A stretch of 64,000 nt of DNA, from the NCBI RefSeq assembly GCF_013116745.1, contig NZ_JABFOE010000007.1:146049-210048 (forward strand). Reading direction: 5' to 3'. The notes beneath the pieces are model-generated. The model saw nothing but the letters and a program-made list of their open reading frames with translations, made no database searches and was not told the DNA's origin. The translations under genes and the position numbers were made by a program. Shown in pieces: positions 1 to 8,727 of this stretch (positions are counted from its first letter, which is position 1; every line of letters starts with the position of its first letter). The DNA is from Arthrobacter sp. 260 (lineage in GTDB: Bacteria; Actinomycetota; Actinomycetes; Actinomycetales; Micrococcaceae).

Positions 1-276
1 GTGGAGAAGTGGATCCCCAAAGACCCGCTCAGCCGCATGCGCACCTATCTGCGGGACCTGGCAGTGCTTGACGACGACGGTGAGACCCGCATTGCTGCGG
101 CGGCAGAGGAGATGGCCGCGACGCTCCGGGACGGGCTGAATACCGACCCGGTGGTCAACCCCGAGGACCTGTTCAACTATGTGTTCACCGAAAAGACCAG
201 CCAGCTGCGCGAACAGGCGGACCTCCTGCGCGGGGAACTCAGCCGCGAACAGTCCTCCGAGGAAGTGACACCATGA
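1..276 (+). CDS. 2-oxoacid dehydrogenase E1 alpha subunit, C-terminal part (partial)
   Basis: C-terminal 91 residues of the alpha subunit of a thiamine-diphosphate E1 (pyruvate or branched-chain 2-oxoacid dehydrogenase). The stretch W-x-x-KDPLSR-x-R-x-YL is the usual helix near the end of this family. The family is about 350-400 residues, so most of the gene lies left of base 1, and the GTG at base 1 is probably an internal valine. The stop overlaps the E1 beta start by four bases (ATGA), so the two are translationally coupled. Which 2-oxoacid is used cannot be decided from this fragment. Confidence 0.85.
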   Translation: MEKWIPKDPLSRMRTYLRDLAVLDDDGETRIAAAAEEMAATLRDGLNTDPVVNPEDLFNYVFTEKTSQLREQADLLRGELSREQSSEEVTP

Positions 277-1388
277 CCGATACAACCGAACGGGTGATCG
301 ACCCGGGGACGGAGCTGCCGGACGGGCCGCCAGCCGGAGTGCTGAACGGGCCGGAGCGGGCTGCCGAGGCTCGCACCGTTGGGCCGGTCACCTTCGCCAA
401 GGCCCTCAACGCAGCACTCGCCGACGCGATGGAAGCCGACAGCTCAGTTGTCATGTTCGGCGAGGACGTCGGAGCGCTGGGTGGCGTGTTCAGGATTACC
501 GATGGTCTCACTGCCCGGTTTGGCACCGGCCGCTGTTTCGATACGCCGCTCGCTGAGGCGGGGATCATGGGAATGGCCGTCGGGATGGCGATGAACGGAA
601 TTCGGCCGGTCGTCGAGATGCAGTTCGACGCTTTCGCCTACCCGGCTTTTGAGCAGGTGGTCAGTCATGTCGCCAAGATGCCGAACCGCACCAAGGGCAA
701 GGTCAAACTGCCGATTGTCATCCGCATCCCCTACGCCGGGGGCATCGGCGGTGTCGAGCACCACTGTGACTCCTCCGAGTCCTACTACGCCCACACCCCG
801 GGCCTTACCGTCCTCGCCCCGGCAACGGTCAGGGACGCCTATACGATGTTGCGCGAAGCAATCAGCTACCCGGATCCGGTGGTTTTCCTGGAGCCGAAGA
901 AGCTCTACTGGTCCAAGGAAGTGCTGGACCTGGCGGAACTGAAGGAGACCTTCGAAGCCAGCACCGCGGCGCCGAGCATCGGCCGGGCCGTGGTGGCCCG
1001 CGCCGGCACTGATGCGACCCTGGTCGCGTACGGGCCATCGGTGCCCACCGCGATGGCCGCCGCTGCCGCAGCGGCTGAGGAGGGTCGTTCGCTCGAGGTC
1101 ATCGACGTACGGTCAATCGTCCCGTTCGACGACGAAACGGTCTGCGCGAGCGTACGTAAGACGGGGCGGGCTGTGGTGATCGCCGAAGCGCCCGGGTTCG
1201 CGTCCGTCGCGGCCGAGATCGTGGCCCGCATCCAGGAGCGCTGCTTCCATTCGCTGGCAGCCCCCGTGCGCCGGGTCACCGGGTTCGACGTGCCGTATCC
1301 GTCTCCGAAGCTGGAACACTTCTTCCTGCCCAGCGTTGACCGTATCCTTGACACCGTCGATGAACTGCAGTGGGAGGATCAGGCGTGA
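273..1388 (+). CDS. 2-oxoacid dehydrogenase E1 beta subunit
   Basis: Beta subunit of the E1 heterotetramer that decarboxylates a 2-oxoacid and hands the acyl group to lipoyl-E2. It has the transketolase pyrimidine-binding domain with GEDVG at residues 63-67, the substrate-side HH-x-DSSES segment near 163-170, and a C-terminal transketolase domain (DVRSIVPFD). At 371 residues it is longer than the usual 325-340, because about 35 residues precede the conserved core (PVTFAKALN). It sits between E1 alpha (4-base overlap) and E2 (GTGA overlap). Pyruvate versus branched-chain specificity is open; the HH-x-DSSES region looks more branched-chain/broad type. Confidence 0.92.
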   Translation: MTDTTERVIDPGTELPDGPPAGVLNGPERAAEARTVGPVTFAKALNAALADAMEADSSVVMFGEDVGALGGVFRITDGLTARFGTGRCFDTPLAEAGIMGMAVGMAMNGIRPVVEMQFDAFAYPAFEQVVSHVAKMPNRTKGKVKLPIVIRIPYAGGIGGVEHHCDSSESYYAHTPGLTVLAPATVRDAYTMLREAISYPDPVVFLEPKKLYWSKEVLDLAELKETFEASTAAPSIGRAVVARAGTDATLVAYGPSVPTAMAAAAAAAEEGRSLEVIDVRSIVPFDDETVCASVRKTGRAVVIAEAPGFASVAAEIVARIQERCFHSLAAPVRRVTGFDVPYPSPKLEHFFLPSVDRILDTVDELQWEDQA

Positions 1389-2878
1389 GCGCTACTACCG
1401 CCAGTGCAGCCGCGCCGGGCACGCAGCTGAAGGTCTTCAACCTCCCCGACCTCGGTGAGGGCCTGACCGAGGCGGAACTGGTGAACTGGCTGGTCGCCGA
1501 GGGCGACGTCGTCGTCGTGGACCAGGCCATCGCCGAGGTGGAAACCGCCAAGTCAGTCGTCGAGGTGCCCTCTCCGTTCGCGGGAGTGGTCGAGAAGCTC
1601 CACGGCCGCGCTGGCGAAACCATCGACGTCGGGAGACCGCTCATCTCCGTCCGCCCCGCGGGTCAGTCCGGTGTCACGGTGCCGACGGCGGCCGAAGAGA
1701 CCTACCGGGAAGAAGAGCGTGCCGGGATCACCCCGCCCCAGAACCGCGAACCCGTGGCTGCACCGGCACCCGATGAGGGTTCGGGAAATGTTCTGATCGG
1801 CTACGGCACCCCCGGAGGGCTCGCCTTCGGGAGACGGCGACGTCCCAAGCACCAGAGTGCGGCACGCCCCGCAGGTTCGGAGCCCACGGCCGTCGCAGCC
1901 AGCGCCGCAGCTGACGAGGCACCCGCTCGCCAGGCGCCCCTTTTCATTTCCCCGCTGGTGCGGAAACTCGCGCGGGACGCGGGGCTCCGGGCGTCCGACC
2001 TCACCGGCTCGGGCCCTGACGGCATGGTGCTGCGCCGGGACGTGGAGCAACACCTCAGCCGATCTGCGGCTCAGCCGACGTCCGACGGCGGAGCCAACAC
2101 GGCTCTTCCCGTACCCGACACCGCACCTGCCGGCCCTGCTGCCGAAGCCGTTACGGACCGTAAATCCGGTCTGGGAATCAGCACCCGCACGCCCGTGAAG
2201 GGAGTGCGCAAGACGGTTGCCGACAACATGGCGCGCAGCCGCCGCGAGATTCCCGAAGCAACGGTGTGGGTGGACGTCGACGCCACGGCACTGATGGACC
2301 TGCGCGCCTCCCTGAAACGCACCAACCCTGACAGCACTCCAGGCCTGCTCGCCTTCGTGGCGCGGTTCGTGACGGCAGGGCTGGCGAAATACCCGGAGCT
2401 GAACACCCGAATTGTCACCGACGAGACAGGAGGCCAGGAGATCCTCGGGTTTGACGGGGTGAATCTCGGGATCGCAGCCCAAACGCCCCGCGGACTGATG
2501 GTGCCCTGTGTGCAGCGCGCCGACACCCTCAGCGCCCGCGGGCTTGACGCCGAAATCCGGCGGCTCACCGCCGTCGTCCGGGAAGGAAAGGCAACCCCCG
2601 CCGAACTGACCTCTGGCACCTTCACCCTGAACAATTACGGCGTGTTTGGTGTGGATGGCAGTGCCGCGATCATCAACCATCCGGAGGCCGCGATCCTTGG
2701 CATCGGGCGGATCATCGACCGCCCGTGGGTAGTCGGCGGCGAGCTGGCCGTCCGGAAGATCACCGAACTCACCCTGACCTTCGACCACCGGGTGTGCGAC
2801 GGCGGGGTAGCCGGTGGCTTCCTGAGGTACGTAGCGGACGCGATTGAGAATCCAGGCACAGTGCTTGCGGACCTCTGA
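1385..2878 (+). CDS. dihydrolipoamide acyltransferase (E2) of 2-oxoacid dehydrogenase
   Basis: E2 core enzyme, 497 aa, which transfers the acyl group from its lipoyl arm to CoA. Order of domains: one lipoyl domain (ETAKS with the lipoylated Lys at about residue 56), a Pro/Ala linker, a peripheral-subunit-binding domain (about 188-224, starting ISPLVRKLARDAG), a second linker, and the catalytic domain ending in HRVCDGG at about 468-474 (catalytic His/Asp). I chose the GTG at 1385, which overlaps the E1 beta stop as GTGA; an in-frame GTG lies 15 bases upstream. A single lipoyl domain fits branched-chain-type or actinobacterial broad-range complexes. No E3 gene follows. Confidence 0.92.
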   Translation: MSATTASAAAPGTQLKVFNLPDLGEGLTEAELVNWLVAEGDVVVVDQAIAEVETAKSVVEVPSPFAGVVEKLHGRAGETIDVGRPLISVRPAGQSGVTVPTAAEETYREEERAGITPPQNREPVAAPAPDEGSGNVLIGYGTPGGLAFGRRRRPKHQSAARPAGSEPTAVAASAAADEAPARQAPLFISPLVRKLARDAGLRASDLTGSGPDGMVLRRDVEQHLSRSAAQPTSDGGANTALPVPDTAPAGPAAEAVTDRKSGLGISTRTPVKGVRKTVADNMARSRREIPEATVWVDVDATALMDLRASLKRTNPDSTPGLLAFVARFVTAGLAKYPELNTRIVTDETGGQEILGFDGVNLGIAAQTPRGLMVPCVQRADTLSARGLDAEIRRLTAVVREGKATPAELTSGTFTLNNYGVFGVDGSAAIINHPEAAILGIGRIIDRPWVVGGELAVRKITELTLTFDHRVCDGGVAGGFLRYVADAIENPGTVLADL

Positions 2879-3728
2879 AGCGCGCGGCCGGGCGGCAACC
2901 ACGCCGCTGATCGGTCCGGTGGCTGCCCCTGACTACCACGTGATGACCTTCAACATCCGCCGGTCGATGCCGCATCTGCGCCCCGGGCACCGTGACTCCT
3001 GGGCAGTCCGCGCGCCGTTGGTGACCCGCCTGCTCCAGGACGAGCGGCCCACCCTGCTCGGTGTGCAGGAAGCGCTCCCCGTCCAGTTGGATGCAGTGCA
3101 GTCAGGGCTCGGGTCCACCTACACGGGGATCGGTCGCGGGAGGAACGCCGACGGGCAGGGCGAGCAGTGCCCACTGTTCTATGACCGGAGCAGGCTTTCC
3201 CTGCTCGACTGGGAGCAGCTGGCGCTCTCCAACACTCCGACCGTTCCCGGTTCCACCTCGTGGGGCAACCGGATTCCCCGGATCGCTGTCCGTGCCGTGT
3301 TCAGCGACCTCCGCTCCGGACAGGAGTTCACAGTCATCAACACGCACCTCGACCACCTGTCGAAGCGTTCCCGCCTCTATTCCGCCGACACCCTGCGTCA
3401 TCTGGTGCAGGACACGAAACTGCCGGGGATCGTGATGGGTGATTTCAACGTCGATGCCCCCTCCGGAGCCTATGACGTTCTCACCGAGGGAGGTCGGCTG
3501 GCGGACACCTGGCGAGCGGCGAACCGCCAGCTCACCGAGCAGTGGGGCACCTTCCCCCACTATGGGAAACCGCAACGGGGTACCAAACGCATCGACTGGA
3601 TCCTTGCAACCGAAGACTTCAGCGTGCAGCGAGCGGGAATCAACGTCACCCGGTACGGTGGTGCGTGGCCGTCCGATCACGCCCCGGTGCAGGCAGTCCT
3701 GACACCCGGTGGCCGCCCCGGCTCGTAA
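2844..3728 (+). CDS. endonuclease/exonuclease/phosphatase-family hydrolase
   Basis: Metal-dependent hydrolase of the EEP (DNase I-like) fold. The motifs appear in order: MTFNIR, GVQEA, INTHLDH, GDFNVD, RIDWI and SDHAPV, which supply the Mg ligands and catalytic His/Asp. The substrate is not predictable; bacterial stand-alone members cleave nucleic acid, phospholipid or sugar phosphates. I see no signal peptide. The start is uncertain: TTG 2844 overlaps the E2 gene by 35 bases, TTG 2865 and GTG 2919 are alternatives, and the fold needs only residues from about 2925. It probably belongs to the same transcript as E2. Confidence 0.85.
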   Translation: MRIQAQCLRTSEARGRAATTPLIGPVAAPDYHVMTFNIRRSMPHLRPGHRDSWAVRAPLVTRLLQDERPTLLGVQEALPVQLDAVQSGLGSTYTGIGRGRNADGQGEQCPLFYDRSRLSLLDWEQLALSNTPTVPGSTSWGNRIPRIAVRAVFSDLRSGQEFTVINTHLDHLSKRSRLYSADTLRHLVQDTKLPGIVMGDFNVDAPSGAYDVLTEGGRLADTWRAANRQLTEQWGTFPHYGKPQRGTKRIDWILATEDFSVQRAGINVTRYGGAWPSDHAPVQAVLTPGGRPGS

Positions 3729-3774
3729 ATGCCCGCACGACGCAGTGCGCAGCGACAGTAGTTGAGAGGAATCC

Positions 3775-4638
3775 ATGTCCGATATGCATGAAGTTGACCC
3801 TGACTCCCGATGGCGGAGCGTGGGCCCCCAGACGTGGATCCTCCGCGATGCCGGCTACGGCATGAACCCGGGGCTGGTGATCGGTACGGAACGTGCCCTG
3901 GTGATCGATACCGGCGCGGGACCCGGCCAGGCAGCCCGCATCCTCGACGCGGTCCGCGAGCTGACGGATCTCCCGGTAACCGCGGTGAACACCCACTCGC
4001 ACTTCGACCACGTGTTCGGCAACGCCTATCTTGCGGCCCACGGCGTCGAGGATATCTGGGCAACCGTGCGGTGCGCCGAGGACCTCGCCCAGACGGGCGA
4101 GCAACAGCGGGGGCTTGCCGCCGAGCTTGAACCTGACATGGCCGACGACACCGGCCCGCACACAGCGATTCATCCGGCTAACCGGCTGGTGGAAGGCAGC
4201 CCTGTGGACCTGGACCTGGGTGGAATCTCCGTCACCCTGTTCCACCTGGGTCGCGGCCACACTGACAACGATCTCCTGGTGGGAGCGGGCAATGTGCTGT
4301 TCACCGGTGACCTGGTCGAAGAGGGGGCAGACCCGGGATTCGAAGACTCCTACCCGGCGGACTGGATCCGCACGCTAGGGAAAATCGCGGCGCTGGAGGA
4401 CCTCTACGATGTGTTTGTTCCGGGCCACGGCGACCCGGTAGGGGTTGAGTTCGTCACGGCCCAGCTGTACAAGATGAGAACCGCCGTCCGGGTCACCAAG
4501 GTAGCGATGGACGAGGCGTCCGTGGACATGACGAAGGCCATCCCCATCCTTCCCTACGGTCCCGAACAGTCCCGGGCCCTGCTGATCCGGCTGCGCACCC
4601 TCGCGCACTGGAAGTGGCACCAGAGCGCCACCCCCTGA
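3775..4638 (+). CDS. metallo-beta-lactamase-fold hydrolase
   Basis: MBL-fold metallohydrolase, 287 aa, with the binuclear-zinc motif HSHFDH at residues 74-79, a second His in GRGHTDND near 162, an Asp in FTGDLVEEG and a final His in VPGHGDP. The ATG at 3775 is preceded by GAGAGGA at good spacing. There is no signal peptide, so it is probably cytoplasmic. The C-terminal helices after about 220 resemble those of uncharacterised hydrolases rather than glyoxalase II. Substrate unknown. Confidence 0.85.
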   Translation: MSDMHEVDPDSRWRSVGPQTWILRDAGYGMNPGLVIGTERALVIDTGAGPGQAARILDAVRELTDLPVTAVNTHSHFDHVFGNAYLAAHGVEDIWATVRCAEDLAQTGEQQRGLAAELEPDMADDTGPHTAIHPANRLVEGSPVDLDLGGISVTLFHLGRGHTDNDLLVGAGNVLFTGDLVEEGADPGFEDSYPADWIRTLGKIAALEDLYDVFVPGHGDPVGVEFVTAQLYKMRTAVRVTKVAMDEASVDMTKAIPILPYGPEQSRALLIRLRTLAHWKWHQSATP

Positions 4639-4785
4639 TCCTGGCTGGCCCTGGTCCAGTCAAAGGCAGGAGGAGGACAATCCGCTGGCCTATCTGTGAC
4701 GAAGTTCATATGACACTATGATTTCAACGCCTGCCGCCCACCGGATCCATCCGGGGGTCGGCAGGAATCGTCCGGAGGGTACATC

Positions 4786-5232
4786 ATGAAAATCAACCAT
4801 CCCGTCGCAGGCATCCTGTTGGCCGTCGCCCTGGTCGGCGTCGCCGGGTGTGGGGCGTCCGACACCACGGGCACTCCAGCCGCCGAGCCCGAGACGGCCA
4901 CCAGCGCTCCGGCGACTTCCAGTCCAGCCACCGCGCCAGCCGAGACCACCGAGTCAGCTGAAACCCCGGCCGAGGCGGCTGAAGAGGTGGTCATCACCAT
5001 TACTGACTTTGAGTACGAAGTTTCAGGGCCGGTGGCTCCAGGCGCCGAAGTGACAGTCATCAACAATGATTCTGTTGGCCACACTGTCACCTCGGATGAG
5101 GAAGGCCTGTTCGATTCAGTCTTCGGCCCCAACGAGACTGTCACCTTCACAGCACCCGAGGACGCGGGAGAGTACGCCTTCCACTGCACGCCACACCCAG
5201 GCATGATCAGCACACTGGTCGTCGAAGGGTGA
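4786..5232 (+). CDS. cupredoxin (plastocyanin-like) lipoprotein
   Basis: Small exported blue-copper-like protein. A signal peptide ends in a lipobox VAGC (Cys22), followed by an Ala/Pro/Thr-rich linker to about residue 67 and a cupredoxin domain. Copper ligands are visible as His99 (VGHT), Cys134, His137 and Met140 (HCTPHPGM), the type-1 pattern H...C-x2-H-x2-M. It probably tethers an electron carrier or copper-binding domain to the outer face of the membrane. It overlaps the next gene by four bases, so the membrane protein 5229-5660 is its likely partner. Confidence 0.85.
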   Translation: MKINHPVAGILLAVALVGVAGCGASDTTGTPAAEPETATSAPATSSPATAPAETTESAETPAEAAEEVVITITDFEYEVSGPVAPGAEVTVINNDSVGHTVTSDEEGLFDSVFGPNETVTFTAPEDAGEYAFHCTPHPGMISTLVVEG

Positions 5233-5660
5233 GCAACCGCGTACTCGCGCGCAACCGCCCGGTCCTGGTCGGTCTCCGTGTGGCCATCGCCATCGGACTG
5301 GCAATCGATGCCTTCGTCCATGTGCAGCTCGCCGCCAATTATCAGATCGCGTATCCAGGGGGCATGGGCGGCGGCACACTGTTCCGGCTGCAGGCAGCAG
5401 CGGCGGTGCTGGCTGCCTTCTACGTCCTGCTCAGAGGAAGCCGGTTGTCCTACCTCATTGCCGCGGTAGTGGCTTTATCGGCCTTCGCAGCCGTGGTGGT
5501 GTCGACCTACGTCCAACTGCCCGCCATTGGGCCCATCCCCGCGATGTACGAGCCGATCTGGTTCTTCGAGAAGGCACTCAGCGCGGTAGCTGAGGGGGCG
5601 GCAGGAGTCCTCGCCGTCGTCGGGATGATTCTTGTGGGGCGGCGCACACACGAGGGCTGA
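5229..5660 (+). CDS. small four-helix membrane protein of unknown function
   Basis: 143-residue integral membrane protein with about four hydrophobic segments (near residues 12-32, 48-65, 70-92 and 117-137). No enzyme motif is recognised. The GTG start overlaps the cupredoxin stop as GTGA, so translation is coupled and a joint role with the copper lipoprotein is likely. A single His and scattered Met are not enough to propose metal transport. Confidence 0.75.
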   Translation: MSNRVLARNRPVLVGLRVAIAIGLAIDAFVHVQLAANYQIAYPGGMGGGTLFRLQAAAAVLAAFYVLLRGSRLSYLIAAVVALSAFAAVVVSTYVQLPAIGPIPAMYEPIWFFEKALSAVAEGAAGVLAVVGMILVGRRTHEG

Positions 5661-5701
5661 TCGATAACGGGGCGAACGGCGCCGGTGACTACAGTAGGAC
5701 C

Positions 5702-6931
5702 GTGCCGGCCGAATCGTTCAACCTCAAGTCGATCGCCGTCGGCGCGTACGGCCCCTCCCTCCTGTATGGTGTGGCGACCGGTGCCATCCTGCCAGTCATC
5801 GCGCTGTCGGCGCGCAGCCTGGGAGCCGACATTGCCACTGCGGCCCTGGTGATCACGCTGACCGGCATCGGCTCGCTGGTCACCAACGTGCCGGCGACAC
5901 TGATTGCCACCCGGTTCGGCGAACGACGCGCGCTGGTGGGGGCGTCACTCTGGTGCTCTGCCGCAATGGTGCTGGGGTTGCTGGCCCCCAACCTTGCCGT
6001 CTTCACGGCAGCTATTTTCATGGTCGGCATGGCGGGCGCAGTGTTCGGCCTGGCGCGTCAGAGCTACCTCACGGAAGTAGTCCCCATCCACTTCCGGGCC
6101 CGCGCACTCTCCACCCTGGGCGGAGTGACCCGGATCGGGGTGTTCCTTGGTCCTTTTGCGGCAGCCCTGGCGATGAGCTCCGCTGGTCTCGCTGGCGCCT
6201 ACTGGGTAGGCGCCGGGGCGGCCCTCCTGGCTGCGGTGCTGAGCAGCCGGGTTCCGGAACTGGCTGCGCCCGGTCGGCTGGCCATGACCGGGCCCACAGG
6301 GATTGAAGGCGTGATGGGCCAAGCACCTGCGGCGCCGACGGTCCGGTCAATCCTGCGTTCCCATCGGCGGGTGTTCGCGACTGTGGGCATCGGCGTGCTG
6401 CTGATTGCCGCGATCCGGGCCACCCGGCAGGCGGTGCTTCCGCTCTGGGCCCAGGACATCGGACTCGACGTCACCACCACTGCCCTGATCTACGGGTTGT
6501 CAGGGGCCATCGACATGTTGATCTTCTACCCCGCCGGGAAACTGATGGACGTCAAAGGACGCCGCTGGGTCGCCGTGCCCTGCATGGTGATCATGGGGAT
6601 CGCCCTGATCCTGCTGCCCTTCACAGCCGACGCCGTCGGACTGTTGCTGGTGGCCCTGCTGATCGGGTTCGGCAACGGAATCGGGTCCGGCATCGTCATG
6701 ACGCTCGGAGCCGACTTCTCCCCGAACCCCGGCCGTCCACAATTCCTGGGGATCTGGCGGCTACTCAGCGACATCGGCACCATGACCGGTCCCGGAATTC
6801 TCGCGGGGGTCACGGCCATCGCCACGCTCTCGGCGGGTATCTGGGCTACCGGAGGTCTCGGTGTGCTCGCGGCTTTAGTCCTCTGGTTCTGGATTCCGCC
6901 GCACCGGCCGACGGCGATCGCAAGGAACTAG
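5702..6931 (+). CDS. MFS transporter
   Basis: Major facilitator superfamily carrier, 409 aa with about 12 hydrophobic segments in two halves. The loop after TM2 carries TRFGERRALVGA (motif A-like), and the second half has GKLMDVKGRRWVAVP at the equivalent position. It resembles drug/metabolite exporters of the ProP/AraJ-like groups, but the substrate cannot be read from sequence. It begins with GTG 41 bases after the preceding membrane protein and is convergent with the PAP2 gene, with only 27 bases between stops. Confidence 0.85.
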   Translation: MPAESFNLKSIAVGAYGPSLLYGVATGAILPVIALSARSLGADIATAALVITLTGIGSLVTNVPATLIATRFGERRALVGASLWCSAAMVLGLLAPNLAVFTAAIFMVGMAGAVFGLARQSYLTEVVPIHFRARALSTLGGVTRIGVFLGPFAAALAMSSAGLAGAYWVGAGAALLAAVLSSRVPELAAPGRLAMTGPTGIEGVMGQAPAAPTVRSILRSHRRVFATVGIGVLLIAAIRATRQAVLPLWAQDIGLDVTTTALIYGLSGAIDMLIFYPAGKLMDVKGRRWVAVPCMVIMGIALILLPFTADAVGLLLVALLIGFGNGIGSGIVMTLGADFSPNPGRPQFLGIWRLLSDIGTMTGPGILAGVTAIATLSAGIWATGGLGVLAALVLWFWIPPHRPTAIARN

Positions 6932-6958
6932 CTGTGGAACCAACCAGAAGGCGCTGGC

Positions 6959-7870
6959 TCAGGCTTCCCGGCGCCGCGCCTGGTGGCCGAACAGGCATCC
7001 GGCAGCGGCGCTGAGCGTGAACCCGACCCCCACAATCATTGACAGCCCCGACCAGAAGAAGAGAGGGATTCGTGCTGTCCCCGGGACCGGGGCGGGACCA
7101 ATCATCTGCACGTACAGGTAGAGAATCACCCCGAGAGCGAGGCCCGCGACCCCTGCCGCCCAGCAGAATGTCAGCCACAGCTTCGACGCCGCCCAGTGCT
7201 CACCGAACCCATCCCACACGTTCCAGGCATTGCCGAACCGCATGGTGAGCAGCCCTCCGAGGAGTGTCCACGCACCGACCACCAGGAAAGCGGCCACCGC
7301 GTCCGCCGGGCGATGCCAGAGGTTCAGGAAAGTCGCTGCGCCTGCTGCCACCGCGTAGGTGCCCCCAACTGCGGCCGCCAACGGCCGCCAGCGCGGTGTG
7401 ACCACGAGGAAGATGGCGGCTGCAGCCGATGCGGCGAGGGTGGTGTGCCCGGACGGCAACGAGTTGAAATCAAGGGTTGGCACGCCACGATCCGGGCGGT
7501 CCAGCAGGAAATTCTTCAGGAGCTGGGTGGTCAGATTGGCTCCAACGATGGTGCCCAGCGCGATCACTGCCGCCGGCCACCGGTGTCGGCGCAGGGTGAC
7601 AAAGAGGATCACGCCAGCTGCAATCAGCACCGACAGGGCAGGCAGACTGTCCAGGAACTGCAGGAACGGTTGCTGCGAGTCGGGTGCGGCGAACCCCGCC
7701 TCCCGCCAGGCGGACTCGTCGGCGAACTGCCCGGTGCTGGTCCGCACAAACGCCCAATAGGTCCAGCCCAACGCAACGGCGCACAACAACGAACCCAGCA
7801 GAAACAGGGCTGGGTTCCGCGCGGCCCGTGGTTGCCGCGTGGAGGAGTTAGTTGATTGCCGGGAGCTCAC
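6959..7870 (-). CDS. PAP2-family phosphatase (membrane)
   Basis: Integral membrane phosphatidic-acid-phosphatase-type enzyme, likely acting on lipid or polyprenyl phosphates at the outer membrane leaflet. Seen: K-x5-RP (KNFLLDRP), the PSGH signature (LPSGHTT) and a C-terminal HRPAD with the catalytic His and Asp. The Arg of the canonical SR-x5-H-x3-D motif is Thr here. I chose GTG 7870 because GGAAG stands nine bases upstream; ATG 7888 and codons further out are possible. It is transcribed divergently from the lipoprotein at 7964. Confidence 0.8.
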   Translation of the reverse strand: MSSRQSTNSSTRQPRAARNPALFLLGSLLCAVALGWTYWAFVRTSTGQFADESAWREAGFAAPDSQQPFLQFLDSLPALSVLIAAGVILFVTLRRHRWPAAVIALGTIVGANLTTQLLKNFLLDRPDRGVPTLDFNSLPSGHTTLAASAAAAIFLVVTPRWRPLAAAVGGTYAVAAGAATFLNLWHRPADAVAAFLVVGAWTLLGGLLTMRFGNAWNVWDGFGEHWAASKLWLTFCWAAGVAGLALGVILYLYVQMIGPAPVPGTARIPLFFWSGLSMIVGVGFTLSAAAGCLFGHQARRREA

Positions 7871-7963
7871 ACTGCAAGACTTCCACATGCGCGCCGCACT
7901 TCTGCAATCCAATTGTGATCTTGCGGGGATCCAGTTGTGGAACGGAGCCGGGACAATGAGTCC

Positions 7964-8686
7964 ATGACACGGCATCGTGCGCTCCGGCCGACGTCGCTGG
8001 CGAGGTCGGCTTTGCCGGTTGCTACGGCGGCTGTGATCGCCGTGGCTCTCGTCGGGTGCGGGGCGGTGGGAGTGCCGGGTTCGACCAGTCCTGATTCACC
8101 GGTAGCCAACTCCCCGGGCTCGTCCCCGTCGCCGTCTTCTTCGCCGTCGTCAGATGTGCCCTCGGCGGGTGACGCGTGGGGTATCGCGGCCCCGGGTGAG
8201 GTTCTCGCGCAGGGCACCGTGCTCCAGCAGGGGGAGGCGCCGCCGCAGTTGTGTCTCGGCGCTGTGGCCGAGTCCTATCCGCCCCAGTGTTCCGGATCGG
8301 AGCTCCTCGGCTGGGATTGGCTCGCGGTGGAGCAGTCCGAAACCGCTTCTGGGGTGACCTGGGGGTCCTACGCGGTGCAGGGAACGTGGGACGGAACCGC
8401 TTTTACCCGCACCGGCGACCCGATCCCGCTATCGCTCTACGACCCCCTCGCCGACATTGATCCCCGGATGGATCCGGCCAACCCCGGGATCGGGGAGCAG
8501 GCGGAACTGGAGCGACTGCAGGTGGAACTGTTCGAAGCCGACGAGAGGATGCTCACATCGTCAGTATTCAACGGCTACCTGTTTGTCACTGTGGTGTACG
8601 ACGACGGAACTCTCCAGGAACGGTACGACCGCCAGTACGGCCCGGACCTGATAGCGGTGCAGTCTGCCCTGCGGCCTGTCTCGTGA
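7964..8686 (+). CDS. predicted lipoprotein of unknown function
   Basis: About 240-residue exported protein. A basic N terminus and hydrophobic segment end in the lipobox LVGC, followed by a Ser/Pro-rich linker ([14 protein letters not shown]) and a roughly 170-residue domain. The domain contains WGIAAPGEVL, then the two Cys of PQLCLGAV and PPQCSG, which probably form a disulfide. No family is recognised with confidence; similar Cys-pair lipoproteins are common in Actinobacteria. ATG 7964 gives the cleanest signal peptide; GTG 7937 is an alternative start. Confidence 0.75.
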   Translation: MTRHRALRPTSLARSALPVATAAVIAVALVGCGAVGVPGSTSPDSPVANSPGSSPSPSSSPSSDVPSAGDAWGIAAPGEVLAQGTVLQQGEAPPQLCLGAVAESYPPQCSGSELLGWDWLAVEQSETASGVTWGSYAVQGTWDGTAFTRTGDPIPLSLYDPLADIDPRMDPANPGIGEQAELERLQVELFEADERMLTSSVFNGYLFVTVVYDDGTLQERYDRQYGPDLIAVQSALRPVS

Positions 8687-8727
8687 CCCCATCCGGCGGT
8701 TACCGGTCCGTCGCGTAACCTGAACGC

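Noticed and set aside
1553..2902. 449-codon minus-strand open frame across the E2 gene
   Set aside because: It is antisense to a clear E2 with lipoyl, PSBD and catalytic motifs; the product shows no domain and is Arg/Gly-rich, the usual high-GC shadow.
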